Part shown: one piece after another, positions 7,699 through 15,837 of the stretch
How the letters are laid out: the number at the start of each line of letters is the position of its first letter
Position numbering within the stretch: the stretch's first letter is position 1
Source of the DNA: Allokutzneria oryzae
Lineage (GTDB): Bacteria > Actinomycetota > Actinomycetes > Mycobacteriales > Pseudonocardiaceae
Direction of reading: 5' to 3'
DNA length: 64,000 nt
Assembly: GCF_042429765.1 (NCBI RefSeq)
Contig: NZ_JBHLZU010000037.1
Location: 44,832 to 108,831 of the forward strand
Made by a program: the position numbers and the translations under genes
Notes under the pieces: model-generated
The model's input: the letters and a program-made list of their open reading frames with translations, nothing else
What the model was told of the DNA's origin: nothing
Databases searched by the model: none

Positions 7699-7974
7699 GT
7701 GGCTCCGAGGTCGGCGGTGGTGGTGTTGCCGCCCGCAGACGTGCATTTCTCCTCCGGGTGCCCGGAATGGAACTTCCGGGATCTGCTGGACGACGAATTG
7801 CAGGTTTGCGGGCAGCATCACCACGGCCGCGTCATGGTGAACATCCGCGAGACCAGCAACCCCACCGTATTCGAGGCATTCGTGTGGCTCACGCCCGCGC
7901 TGGCCCGTTTCGTCGCCGGGGCCTTGGTCGCCGCCGCTGAGCACGTCGAGAACAACGCACGGGAAATGAGGTGA
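7699..7974 (+). CDS. hypothetical AICE protein
   Basis: A GTG-started 91-residue product (APRSAVVVLPPADVHFSSG...) follows the previous gene by six bases and precedes the next by six. It contains an SSGCPEWNFRDLLDDEL segment and a hydrophobic helix near the C terminus (FVWLTPALARFVAGALVAAA). The codon bias is strong. No family is recognised. Position and spacing place it in the small-gene operon that leads into the transfer region. Confidence 0.6.
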   Translation: MAPRSAVVVLPPADVHFSSGCPEWNFRDLLDDELQVCGQHHHGRVMVNIRETSNPTVFEAFVWLTPALARFVAGALVAAAEHVENNAREMR

Positions 7975-7980
7975 CACAGC

Positions 7981-8325
7981 ATGGAGGACCAGGCGGCCGA
8001 GTTCGCCTCACGGTGGCCGGTCGAGCGGCTGGCCGAGTTGCTGGGGTTCGTCCACCGGGACAACCCGCAGTTCTGCCTCATGCGGCACAGCCACCGGCGG
8101 GTCGTCTGCTTCTACGCCGACGACCCGGACAAGGAGATGGTCACCGCCGATGCCGACCACGAAGAGATGGTGGAGGTGTTGGCGGCCAAGGGATTCCTCG
8201 TCCAGGACGAAGAAGTCCTGTTCTTCTACGACGGCGAACACGACCCCGTCACCGGGCACAGCGTCCGGTTGAGCAGGACGGGCGAGAGCTTGCGTGAGCA
8301 CTACTCCGGCCTCGCTGGGGCCTAG
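7981..8325 (+). CDS. hypothetical AICE protein
   Basis: The 114-residue product begins MEDQAAEFASRWPVERLAEL. It is acidic and has mixed alpha/beta character, with the run VVCFYADDPDKEMVTADADH in the middle and EVLFFYDGEHDP towards the end. No membrane segment or known motif is visible. It starts six bases after the upstream gene and belongs to the same operon. Function cannot be assigned. Confidence 0.65.
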   Translation: MEDQAAEFASRWPVERLAELLGFVHRDNPQFCLMRHSHRRVVCFYADDPDKEMVTADADHEEMVEVLAAKGFLVQDEEVLFFYDGEHDPVTGHSVRLSRTGESLREHYSGLAGA

Positions 8326-8372
8326 ATGCCACGCGCACCGAGAACGCACCACACGGATAGGAGGGAACGGGC

Positions 8373-8639
8373 GTGCAGATCACGTTGCCGGGCTCGCAGA
8401 AGCGGGCCATGGAGAAGTACCAGGAGCTGGTGTCCGCGATGGATTTCGTCCGTCAGGCACTGGACTTCGCTGAGAAGCTGATCACCACGCACCAGGGTGG
8501 CCGCTCGTACTGGGCGGTCCCGTCACAGGACGAGCTGATGGTCCACCACAAGAAGTGCGTGGATGAGCTGGAGTCGTTGCGGGCCAAGGCCAAGCGGTAC
8601 GAGGCGGCTCTCAACGCCGCGAAGTGGACGGTGAACTAA
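8373..8639 (+). CDS. hypothetical helical AICE protein
   Basis: The GTG at 8373 is preceded by GGAGGGAACGG. The 88-residue product is mostly helical (QKRAMEKYQELVSAMDFVRQ; ELESLRAKAKRYEAALNAAK) and probably forms a coiled coil. It stops three bases before the next gene. No family is recognised. Confidence 0.65.
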   Translation: MQITLPGSQKRAMEKYQELVSAMDFVRQALDFAEKLITTHQGGRSYWAVPSQDELMVHHKKCVDELESLRAKAKRYEAALNAAKWTVN

Positions 8640-8642
8640 GCC

Positions 8643-8834
8643 ATGGCAAGCATCCAGTTCGAAGAGACCATCGAGCAGCTGGCGGCCTCGATGAAGCACC
8701 TCAAGGACAAGACCAAGGCCGTCCCGCACCAGCAGATGGGCCTCTCCGGCGCGCACCGCCGCACCGTGCACGCGGTGTCGCTGCTGCTGGTGCATCTGGA
8801 GGACGCCAAGTCCGCGTTCACCGGCGACTACTAG
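8643..8834 (+). CDS. hypothetical small helical AICE protein
   Basis: The 63-residue product (MASIQFEETIEQLAASMKHL...) is helical and His-rich in the middle (HQQMGLSGAHRRTVHAVSLL). It starts three bases after the previous stop, so translation is probably coupled. A strong terminator follows at 8861-8901, making this the last gene of the small-gene operon. No family is recognised. Confidence 0.6.
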   Translation: MASIQFEETIEQLAASMKHLKDKTKAVPHQQMGLSGAHRRTVHAVSLLLVHLEDAKSAFTGDY

Positions 8835-8860
8835 TCCCCGCGGCTTCACCCCCAACCTTC

Positions 8861-8901
8861 GAGATCGGCCCCGCCCGGATACGCCGGATGGGGCCGATCT
8901 C
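8861..8901 (+). terminator. intrinsic terminator hairpin
   Basis: A 12-bp perfect stem (GAGATCGGCCCC/GGGGCCGATCTC) encloses a 17-base loop and is followed by GTTGTGT. It separates the small-gene operon from the translocase gene. Confidence 0.75.
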
Positions 8902-8964
8902 GTTGTGTCCCAACGATTTCCCTGCACTCAAAGACTTTCCGAGACTTCTAGGTGGTGGTTCGTG

Positions 8965-10323
8965 ATGGGTACCTCGACGCGCAGGAAGGGCCGTGAGTTC
9001 GACGTCGCGCTGTGGTTGGCGCGGCACCCCGGCGCGGTGTTGCTGCCGGGTTCGGTGTCGGCCTCGGTGATGCAGCTCGGTGCCACGACCACCGCCTCGA
9101 TCGCCGGGGGCGCGGCCGCTGGGTTGCTGGCCTGGTACCGGGGGCACCCGGACTCCTTCGACACCGTGGCCGCCCCGCGTTTCCGGGCGTGGTGGCGGCG
9201 GTGGGCGAGCAAGCGCTACACCGGGATCTTCTGGCGGGACACGTTGCTCGCGTGTGACCTGGTGCGGGAGAACCGCAAGACCCAGGAACTCTACGTGCCC
9301 CGGATCGTCAAGATCCGCTCGTTCACCCCCTCCATCGACACGTTGTGGGTGCGGTTGGTGCCGGGCCAGTCGGCGAAGGCGTGGATCGACAAGACCGAGG
9401 AGCTGGCCGACGCGCTGAAGGTCGAGCGGGTCTCGGTGGAGAAGGTCCGGCCGCAGATCATCGCCCTGGTGGTGCAGCGCACCGAGTCCTTCACCGAGGT
9501 CATCGACGCCCCCGACATGCCCACCGACGCCGAGCTGGTGGACCTCACGGCGCTGTGTGTCGGGGAGACCGAGTACGGCGATGACTTCACCCTCGGTGTG
9601 CAGGGCCAGCACGTGCTGGACGCCGGGGCGACCGGGTCGGGCAAGAACTCGCTTGGCTGGTCGCTGCTGCGGCAGATGGCCCCGATGATCCGCGAGGGCT
9701 CGGTCCGGGTGTGGGGCGCGGACCCGAAGGAGATCGAACTCGCCCCGGGGAAGGATGCCTTCTACCGCTACGCGGCCGACGAGGAGTCCATCCACGAGAT
9801 GGTCTCCGAGTATCACGAGGATCTTCGCGACACCAAGGCCAAGCTCAAGGCCGCCGGGCTGCGGAAGTTCACCCCCTCGCCGGAGACCCCGTTCAACCTG
9901 CTGCTGGCCGATGAGCTGGGCGCGATCGTCGGCTTCGGCGACATGACCTACCGCAAGGACTACCGGAGCTGGTTCCCGGTCATCGGCACCCAGGGCCGGG
10001 CCACCGGACACGGGCTGCTGGGCATGGTGCAGGAGCCGAACAAGGACACCGTCCCGTTCCGGGACCTGTTCACCACCCGGTTGTGCCTGCGCGTGACGGC
10101 GGCCCAGCACGTGGACATGGCCCTCGGCGATGACGCCCGTCTGCGCGGTGCTCTGGCTGATGAGATCCCCAACGATCCGGCCACGGCCGGGATCGGCTAC
10201 GTGGTGCGTCAGCGCTCCCGCACCCCGATGCGCATCCGCCTGTCCTACGTGGACGACGCCGAGATCGAGGAGTTCGTCCGCTACGTCACCGGCGGCCCGT
10301 CGCTGCGCGTCGTCGCCGCCTAG
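8965..10323 (+). CDS. FtsK/SpoIIIE-type conjugative DNA translocase (TraSA-like)
   Basis: The product is 452 residues from the ATG at 8965. A hydrophobic segment near residues 30-55 is followed by an FtsK-type ATPase with Walker A GATGSGKNS (Lys at about 227) and Walker B LLLADELGAI (about 312-321). The C-terminal segment (RVTAAQHVDMALGDDARLRG) matches the end of AICE Tra proteins. Such proteins form a membrane hexamer that pumps double-stranded plasmid DNA into the recipient mycelium. The Lys is followed by Asn rather than the usual Ser/Thr (GKN in place of GKS/T), a departure worth checking. The gene follows a terminator, so it should have its own promoter. Confidence 0.93.
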   Translation: MGTSTRRKGREFDVALWLARHPGAVLLPGSVSASVMQLGATTTASIAGGAAAGLLAWYRGHPDSFDTVAAPRFRAWWRRWASKRYTGIFWRDTLLACDLVRENRKTQELYVPRIVKIRSFTPSIDTLWVRLVPGQSAKAWIDKTEELADALKVERVSVEKVRPQIIALVVQRTESFTEVIDAPDMPTDAELVDLTALCVGETEYGDDFTLGVQGQHVLDAGATGSGKNSLGWSLLRQMAPMIREGSVRVWGADPKEIELAPGKDAFYRYAADEESIHEMVSEYHEDLRDTKAKLKAAGLRKFTPSPETPFNLLLADELGAIVGFGDMTYRKDYRSWFPVIGTQGRATGHGLLGMVQEPNKDTVPFRDLFTTRLCLRVTAAQHVDMALGDDARLRGALADEIPNDPATAGIGYVVRQRSRTPMRIRLSYVDDAEIEEFVRYVTGGPSLRVVAA

Positions 10324-10393
10324 GTCTGTTACCCGCCAACGGTTTCCCGGCGCTGCCTGCGCCAACACAATTGCAGAGAGAAGGTGAGGCGTT

Positions 10394-10585
10394 ATGCCCC
10401 CGACGGTCATCATCGACGTCAATCGGCGCACGCTGGCGTGGCTGACCAAGGTCGTGGTCACCACCATCCTGACCGGTGTCGTGGCCTACGCCGTGTACGG
10501 CTGGGTCGGCGCGGCCGTGGTCGCCGGATCGGTCCTGGTGGTGCTGCTGGCCCTGTGGGGCCTGTACCGGCTGATAGTGCGGTGA
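10394..10585 (+). CDS. small membrane protein, spread-protein-like
   Basis: The 63-residue product begins MPPTVIIDVNRRTLAWLTKV and has two closely spaced hydrophobic helices (about 18-36 and 40-58). AAGGTGAGG precedes the ATG. It lies 70 bases after the translocase gene, where AICEs usually encode Spd proteins that help spread the element between hyphal compartments. The next gene overlaps its stop region. Confidence 0.65.
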   Translation: MPPTVIIDVNRRTLAWLTKVVVTTILTGVVAYAVYGWVGAAVVAGSVLVVLLALWGLYRLIVR

Positions 10586-10590
10586 GCGCC

Positions 10591-10962
10591 ATGGAGCCGA
10601 TCCGTCTCCAGTCCTTCGGCTACCGCCACGGACCACCACCGGACGGTGCCGAGGTCATCGACACCCGGCACCTTCCGGTGGATCACGCCACGCTGGCGGG
10701 CCTGGCGCACCTCAACGGCCGCCACGCCCGCATCCTGCGGCTGGTCACCGGCGTGCCGGGTGTCCGGGCCTTCATCACCAGCCTGGTCAACCACGCCCTG
10801 GCGCTCCCGGCCGATCAGCCTCGCCGGATCGCCCTCGGGTGCGAGACCGGACGGCATGTGTCCCCGGCCCTGGTCACCACCGCGCACCTGCACTTGCGTG
10901 CCCGGGGCTACCGCGTGGTCCCGCTGCACCGCGACATCTACACCGGCCGGGGTGAGCGGTGA
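10591..10962 (+). CDS. RapZ C-terminal-like domain protein
   Basis: From the ATG at 10591 the product is 123 residues: MEPIRLQSFGYRHGPPPDGA, a helical middle, and IALGCETGRHVSPALVTTAH. The SFGYxHGxPP and GCxxGRHxSPA motifs are those of the RapZ C-terminal domain, which in Gram-negatives binds a small RNA; here it is a stand-alone domain, as often seen in actinomycete elements. A GTG at 10582 overlapping the previous stop is an alternative start. Function in AICEs is unknown. Confidence 0.75.
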   Translation: MEPIRLQSFGYRHGPPPDGAEVIDTRHLPVDHATLAGLAHLNGRHARILRLVTGVPGVRAFITSLVNHALALPADQPRRIALGCETGRHVSPALVTTAHLHLRARGYRVVPLHRDIYTGRGER

Positions 10963-11360
10963 TGCCCGGACGCCGTACCCCCAGCCCCAACCAGCTCGAC
11001 CTGTTCTTCGAGGCCCCGGAGGAGCTCAAGGTCCGCCCGGCGATCCCGGACATCCGCCCGCCCTCGGGGGTCGGCGGGAAACCCGAGGTCGCCGACGCGG
11101 TCCTAGACGGTGTCCTACGCGGCCGGTACGGGCTGATCGAGTCCACCGGCCGCATGGTCGCCCTCGACGGAGACGGCCACTGCCGGATCACCGAGGACGA
11201 AGACGTCCTGGAATCCCTTCTCTCCCAAGGCTATCTGCTCCACGGAGACACCGTGTCGGTGCGCCACGGGGCCATCCGGCGCGACGTGGTCTTGCTGCGG
11301 CTCTCGCCGACCGGGGAGCTGTTGCACCGCCGCTGGCGGCTGCTGCGCCCCACCCGCTAA
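10959..11360 (+). CDS. hypothetical AICE protein
   Basis: The GTG at 10959 overlaps the upstream TGA (an ATG at 10962 is the alternative). The 133-residue product begins with a disordered segment containing NQLDLFFEAPEEL, a short hydrophobic-acidic peptide that could bind a partner (it resembles a clamp-binding QLDLF motif). A small alpha/beta domain follows (about 60-125). No family is recognised. Tight overlap with the previous gene implies co-translation. Confidence 0.65.
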   Translation: MMPGRRTPSPNQLDLFFEAPEELKVRPAIPDIRPPSGVGGKPEVADAVLDGVLRGRYGLIESTGRMVALDGDGHCRITEDEDVLESLLSQGYLLHGDTVSVRHGAIRRDVVLLRLSPTGELLHRRWRLLRPTR

Positions 11361-11394
11361 CCCAACCCATTCACTTGAGAGGAGGTGGACGTCG

Positions 11395-12366
11395 GTGTCT
11401 CGACGTTCCCAGGCCCCGGCCGCGCCGGGGGAGACCCGCAAGGTCGCCAAACTCCGTCAGCAGAAGGCCGAGTCGCAACAGCTCCGGGGCCTGGTGGACG
11501 ACCCCGACCTCAACGCGGTGAAGATCGAGGCCACCCGCAGACGCATCACCGGCGGCATGTGGTTCTTCCTCGCCCTCGGGCTGGTGTTCACCACCGCCGG
11601 GGTCCAGGACTTCCTGGCGGGAGACCGTCAGCTCACTGACCCGGTGTGGTGGGCGGCGTGGCTGGTGGAACCCATGGTCGCCGGGATTCTGATCATGCTG
11701 CTGCGGTTCGAGACCGAGGTCATCGCACGCGGGATCGAGGTCAACTCGCCTCGGGTGGACTGGCTCAAACGCATCCTGTTGGGCTCGACGTTGTTCATGA
11801 ACGTCTACCCCTCGGCGTTCCCGCGTGAGGGGGAGCGTGACAGCGGGATGGTGATGATCCACGCCCTGGTGCCGGTGGTCATGTACCTGGTCGCCGAGAT
11901 CATGCCCGTGGTCCAACGCCGGATGCGCCAGGCCGTGCTGAAGGGCTATGCCGACGCTGCCCGCGTCCAGGCCGAGGCCGAGGCTGCCGACCAGGCCGCG
12001 CCGGTTGAGCAGGCCCGGCCGGTTGATCCGACCACGCCGACCAGGCACGAGGACCAGGCCGACGGGTCCGAAACCGCCGGCCGTTCCGCAGAACGCCCCA
12101 CGTTCACGGTGCCCCGACAGGTCATCCCGTCGGCCCCGGCAGAGGCGCCCGCGCCCAAGCCTGCGGCCGTGCCCGGTTCGTTGGAGCGGTTCCGGCTCCC
12201 GGCCTCAATGGCCGAGGCGATCACCACCAAGGCCACCGAGGTCACTGCCTCCGGCCGTGAGCTGACTCCGGAGGACGTGCGCGCGGTCGCGCGGGTGCCA
12301 CACACCCTCGCCGAACAGATCGCCGCCGCGCTGCACCGGCCGGTCACCGGCCACGCCTTCAGCTAA
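11395..12366 (+). CDS. membrane protein, SpdB-like
   Basis: GAGGAGG precedes the GTG at 11395. The 323-residue product has a basic N terminus, about four membrane helices between residues 52 and 185 (GGMWFFLALGLVFTTAGVQ; VEPMVAGILIMLLRFE; LLGSTLFMNVYPSAF; VMIHALVPVVMYLVAEI), then a long Ala/Pro-rich linker and a C-terminal helical segment (ELTPEDVRAVARVPHTLAEQ) resembling a helix-turn-helix. This architecture is typical of AICE spread proteins of the SpdB class, which act at the membrane during intramycelial spread. It is followed by a short hairpin and the pre-rep gene. Confidence 0.75.
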   Translation: MSRRSQAPAAPGETRKVAKLRQQKAESQQLRGLVDDPDLNAVKIEATRRRITGGMWFFLALGLVFTTAGVQDFLAGDRQLTDPVWWAAWLVEPMVAGILIMLLRFETEVIARGIEVNSPRVDWLKRILLGSTLFMNVYPSAFPREGERDSGMVMIHALVPVVMYLVAEIMPVVQRRMRQAVLKGYADAARVQAEAEAADQAAPVEQARPVDPTTPTRHEDQADGSETAGRSAERPTFTVPRQVIPSAPAEAPAPKPAAVPGSLERFRLPASMAEAITTKATEVTASGRELTPEDVRAVARVPHTLAEQIAAALHRPVTGHAFS

Positions 12367-12447
12367 CCCCCTGACCGCCCCGAGGGCGGGACACCGGCCA
12401 CCATCACGGCCTGGTGTCTCGCCTTCTTTCCGTTGGGAGACAAGAAC

Positions 12448-12684
12448 ATGACCAAACCTGAACAGACTCGCGTGGACGGCCTCGCACCGCTGTTCCTCGC
12501 GGTCTCCTGCTCCACCACCCGCCGCCAGGTCTCGGTGCTCCTGGGGACCGCGCTCGGCCACACCCGCTCCCTCGACCTCGGCCTGAACGAGGCGGTGGAG
12601 CTGTTCCGGGGCCTGTCGGCGCACCTGCGCTACCTCGGCGTCGACGTCGACGCCCTCTACCCGATCGACGCCATCAACCAGTAG
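12448..12684 (+). CDS. small AICE protein preceding rep
   Basis: The ATG at 12448 gives a 78-residue product, MTKPEQTRVDGLAPLFLAVS and so on, with two predicted helices. An imperfect hairpin (GACACC...GGTGTC) lies at about 12390-12418, between the upstream stop and this gene, and may attenuate rep expression. It ends two bases before the replication initiator gene. No family is recognised. Confidence 0.6.
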   Translation: MTKPEQTRVDGLAPLFLAVSCSTTRRQVSVLLGTALGHTRSLDLGLNEAVELFRGLSAHLRYLGVDVDALYPIDAINQ

Positions 12685-12686
12685 AA

Positions 12687-14081
12687 GTGGAGGTCTTCCG
12701 CGTGGACGCGCCGACTCTTGACGATCGCATTGCCCGCCGCGTTCAGGCGGTGGATTTCCAGTCCTGGAAAGACAAGGTCACCTCCACCGGTGGGTGCCTG
12801 CACCCGGTGCGGCTCACCGGGGCGTGGTCGGTCACCGACACCACCACCGGCACCGTGCTGGCCGACCGCTCCGGGCACATCCTCGCCCCGTGCAACAACC
12901 GGCGTGCCTCGGTGTGCCCGGCCTGCTCGGACCGCTACGCCGCTGATGCCTTCCACCTCGTAGCGGCGGGGCTCTCCGGCGGCAAGGGCGTGCCCGAGAC
13001 CGTCACGACCAAGCCGAGGATCTTCGCGACCCTGACCGCGCCCTCGTTCGGCGCGGTGCACGGCCGACGGGTCTCTGGCAACGGCAAGACGATGCCGTGT
13101 GGCTGCGGGGGCTTCCACCACCCCGACGACCCGCGCCTGGGGACGCCGATCGATCCGGAGTCCTACGACTACACCGGCTCGGTGCTGTGGCAGGCCAACC
13201 TCGGGCAGCTGTGGCAGCGCTTCATCACCGTCCTGCGCCGCTACCTCGCCCGCGCGGCCGGGTTGACCGTCCGGGAGTTCGGCGACCACGCGCGTCTCTC
13301 CTACGGGAAGGTCGCGGAGTACCAGCGGCGGGGGCTGATCCATTTCCACGCGGTGATCCGGGTGGACGGACCCGACGGTCCCACCAGCCCGACCCCGAAG
13401 TGGGTCACCGCGGAGCTGCTGAACGAGGCGATCGCGACCGCTGCCCGGTCGGCCTGCCTCTCTTCCGGCCGGCCGAACGGGCAGCCCCTGGAACTGCGCT
13501 TCGGCTCCCAGGTCGATCTGAAGGTCATCCGCCCCGCCGCCCTCGATGCGTTCGAGGACCCGGCCGGGGAGATCAGCGAATCCCGCCTCGCGGCCTATGT
13601 CGCCAAGTACGCGACCAAGGGCACCGGCAAGACCGAAGGCCCGGACCGGCGGATCCGCTCCGAGCTCGACATCGAGCACCTGGTCGTCTCCGAGCATCAC
13701 CGGCGGATCATCCGCACCTGTTGGGAGCTCGGCGGCATGCCGGAGTACGCCTCGCTGAACCTGCGGAAGTGGGCGCACATGCTCGGCTTCCGGGGCCATT
13801 TCCTGTCCAAGTCCCGCAAGTACTCCACCACGTTCAAGGACCTGCGCGAGACCCGCTCCGCCTGGCGGCGGGCCGAGGCCCTGGAACGGCTGGGAGTCAC
13901 CGAGGACCAGGTCCTCGTCGTGAACCACTGGGACTTCACCGGCATCGGCTACGCCGACGACGCCGAACGCGAGCTGGCCGCCGCGATCGGTGAGCGGGTC
14001 CGGGAGCAGCGCAAACGCAAGTACGAGACCGAACGGCGTGACTCCGAGCGGGCCGCCAGGAAGGAGAACGACCATGCCTGA
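12687..14081 (+). CDS. replication initiator, RepSA-like (rolling-circle HUH)
   Basis: The GTG-started product is 464 residues. An N-terminal CxxC-type cluster (NNRRASVCPACSDRYAADAF) and a C-G-C-G cluster near residue 135 could bind zinc. The metal-binding HUH motif is H219-F-H221 (LIHFHAVI) and the candidate catalytic tyrosines are Y304 and Y308 (AAYVAKYATKGTG). These define rolling-circle initiators of the pSAM2 RepSA type, which nick the origin and start replication after excision. The C terminus is charged (REQRKRKYETERRDSERAAR). The xis gene starts inside its last codons, so rep, xis and int form one operon. Confidence 0.93.
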   Translation: MEVFRVDAPTLDDRIARRVQAVDFQSWKDKVTSTGGCLHPVRLTGAWSVTDTTTGTVLADRSGHILAPCNNRRASVCPACSDRYAADAFHLVAAGLSGGKGVPETVTTKPRIFATLTAPSFGAVHGRRVSGNGKTMPCGCGGFHHPDDPRLGTPIDPESYDYTGSVLWQANLGQLWQRFITVLRRYLARAAGLTVREFGDHARLSYGKVAEYQRRGLIHFHAVIRVDGPDGPTSPTPKWVTAELLNEAIATAARSACLSSGRPNGQPLELRFGSQVDLKVIRPAALDAFEDPAGEISESRLAAYVAKYATKGTGKTEGPDRRIRSELDIEHLVVSEHHRRIIRTCWELGGMPEYASLNLRKWAHMLGFRGHFLSKSRKYSTTFKDLRETRSAWRRAEALERLGVTEDQVLVVNHWDFTGIGYADDAERELAAAIGERVREQRKRKYETERRDSERAARKENDHA

Positions 14082-14346
14082 GTTGCGCGGCGAGATTCCC
14101 TCGCAGGACGAGACCGGCCAGAGCAGCCTCAATAACGTGAGCCTGCTGACCGGCAGGTGGTTGTCGACAGAACAGCTCTCGGCGATGCTGGGTGTGGACA
14201 GCTCGACGTTGCGTCGGTGGCGTACGGCCGAACCGATTCAAGGTCCGCCGTTTGTCAGGCTTACCTCGCGGGTGACTATGTACAGCACGCTCGATGTCGA
14301 GAAGTACTTGCGGGGCAAGCGGATTGTGCCGGGGGCTGCCGCATGA
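14074..14346 (+). CDS. xis: excisionase (Xis), MerR-like helix-turn-helix
   Basis: The ATG at 14074 lies eight bases inside the rep gene and follows AAGGAGAACG. The 90-residue product has the excisionase/HTH_17 pattern LLTGRWLSTEQLSAMLGVDS followed by STLRRWRTAE and a wing ending in VEKYLRGKRI. Xis bends DNA at the attachment site and directs Int towards excision. Its stop overlaps the int start as ATGA, giving tight stoichiometric coupling. Confidence 0.9.
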   Translation: MPELRGEIPSQDETGQSSLNNVSLLTGRWLSTEQLSAMLGVDSSTLRRWRTAEPIQGPPFVRLTSRVTMYSTLDVEKYLRGKRIVPGAAA

Positions 14347-15548
14347 GTGGGAAGCTGATCTTGCCGGTCGGGGTCACGCTGACCTCCGACATCGAGGAAC
14401 GGCCCGGTGCGTCAGGCACGAGCTACCGGGCTCGCGTTCGCTGGCGTGATCCCGTGACTCGCAAGCGCACCTCGCGTTCGGAGACCTTTCCCGCTGTTGA
14501 GGAAGCGGAGTCGTGGATCGACAAGCTGAGAGAGCTAGCCGCCTCCGGTGTGGACCCGGCCACGGCCACGAAGACGCTCGCCGAGTACGGGGAAGCCATC
14601 ATGCCGCTGGCGCTGCGGGGTCTGGAGCCGAAGACGACTGACCCCTACCTCGCTGGCTGGCGCAAGCGGGTGGTTCCCACACTGGGCCATCTCAGCGTGC
14701 AGATGGTGACCAACGGGATCGTGGACCGCGCCGTGTACGGCTGGATCGCGGACGAGTGCAGTCGTTCCACGGTGAAGAACAGCCTCGCGATTCTCGTCCG
14801 GGTGATGGAGCAGGCGCTCCGAGACGGGCTCGTCGACCGCAATCCGGCCCGGATCACGGGGTGGCAGAAGGAGTTCAAGCGGGCTGAGGACGAGTTGGAT
14901 GATCCGCGTTCGCTGGCGCTGCCGGACTGGTTCACCTTGAACAGGCTCGCTGACGCCTTGGTGGCGAACTCCGGAAATGAATACGTCGGCTGGGGTGAGG
15001 TCGTCATCTTCGGTGCCTGCACCGCTGCCCGAATCGGTGAAGTCTCAGGTTGCCGGGTGGGCGACATCAATACTGATGAATGGACGTGGACGATCCGGCG
15101 CCAAACCACGCCTTCGCCTGGTGGTGTTGTCGACAAGGGCACCAAGGGCAAGCGGGCTCGCGTGGTTCCGTTGATCGAGGAGGTCCGAGAGCTGGTTCAG
15201 CGGCGAATCGCCTTGACGGATGGAACCCGCGACGCTCGTCTGTTCACCGGTCCTCGCGGTGGACGGATCACCACGGCGGTACTCCGGGATGCCACCGGAT
15301 GGGACGACGTGGTGACGAAGCTCGGGTTCGAGCACCTTCGTCGACATGATCTCCGGCACACCGGCCTGACATGGATGGCGGACGCTGGGGTACCGGTGCA
15401 CCACCTACGCAAGATCGCTGGACACGGGTCGCTGACGACCACACAGCGGTACCTGCACCCGGATCGTCAGTCGGTCACCGATGCGGGGGAGTTGCTGTCC
15501 CAGCATCTGAGCGGGTCCCAAAGTGGTCCCAAGCTTCGCGTCGTGTAG
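14343..15548 (+). CDS. int: tyrosine-type site-specific integrase
   Basis: The ATG at 14343 overlaps the xis stop. The 401-residue product has an N-terminal arm-binding beta domain (RARVRWRDPVTRKRTS), a core-binding domain (about 75-180) and the catalytic domain. Catalytic residues are R230 (AARIGEV), H335 and R338 (RHDLRHTG), H361 (AGHGS) and Y370 (TTQRYLH). It lies 66 bases from the right attachment repeat, as expected for a self-integrating element at tRNA-Pro. The last codons overlap the candidate arm-type repeat at 15514-15534. Confidence 0.95.
   Translation: MSGKLILPVGVTLTSDIEERPGASGTSYRARVRWRDPVTRKRTSRSETFPAVEEAESWIDKLRELAASGVDPATATKTLAEYGEAIMPLALRGLEPKTTDPYLAGWRKRVVPTLGHLSVQMVTNGIVDRAVYGWIADECSRSTVKNSLAILVRVMEQALRDGLVDRNPARITGWQKEFKRAEDELDDPRSLALPDWFTLNRLADALVANSGNEYVGWGEVVIFGACTAARIGEVSGCRVGDINTDEWTWTIRRQTTPSPGGVVDKGTKGKRARVVPLIEEVRELVQRRIALTDGTRDARLFTGPRGGRITTAVLRDATGWDDVVTKLGFEHLRRHDLRHTGLTWMADAGVPVHHLRKIAGHGSLTTTQRYLHPDRQSVTDAGELLSQHLSGSQSGPKLRVV
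15514..15534 (+). repeat. candidate integrase arm-type site, right end
   Basis: This is the partner of 795-815 (19 of 21 bases identical, same orientation), 80 bases from the right core repeat. It lies inside the last codons of int (S-Q-S-G-P-K), so Int binding here could also touch its own gene. Confidence 0.5.
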
Positions 15549-15574
15549 ATCATGAGCATAGGTCGCCGAACACC

Positions 15575-15612
15575 AAGAAACCCTCTCTGACCTGCGTCGG
15601 AGAGGGTTTCTT
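15575..15612. terminator. bidirectional terminator after int
   Basis: A 12-bp perfect stem AAGAAACCCTCT/AGAGGGTTTCTT with a 14-base loop sits between the int stop and the tRNA-Pro 3' end. Arms end in T-rich sequence in both directions, so it can stop the rep-xis-int transcript and also replaces the tRNA terminator displaced to 606-650. Confidence 0.8.
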
Positions 15613-15614
15613 GT

Positions 15615-15693
<79 letters not shown>

Positions 15694-15837
15694 GTCTTCA
15701 GCGCTCTCTCAAGCGCTGGGGAAAGACTAGCCCACACCCTGATCCGATTCCTAATCGGGGGGTACTTGGGCGCTGGCCTGCGGAAACTCCGGTGCCGGAC
15801 GAGGTGGGGTGGATCTTCGGGAAGGAGGGTTCACCAG

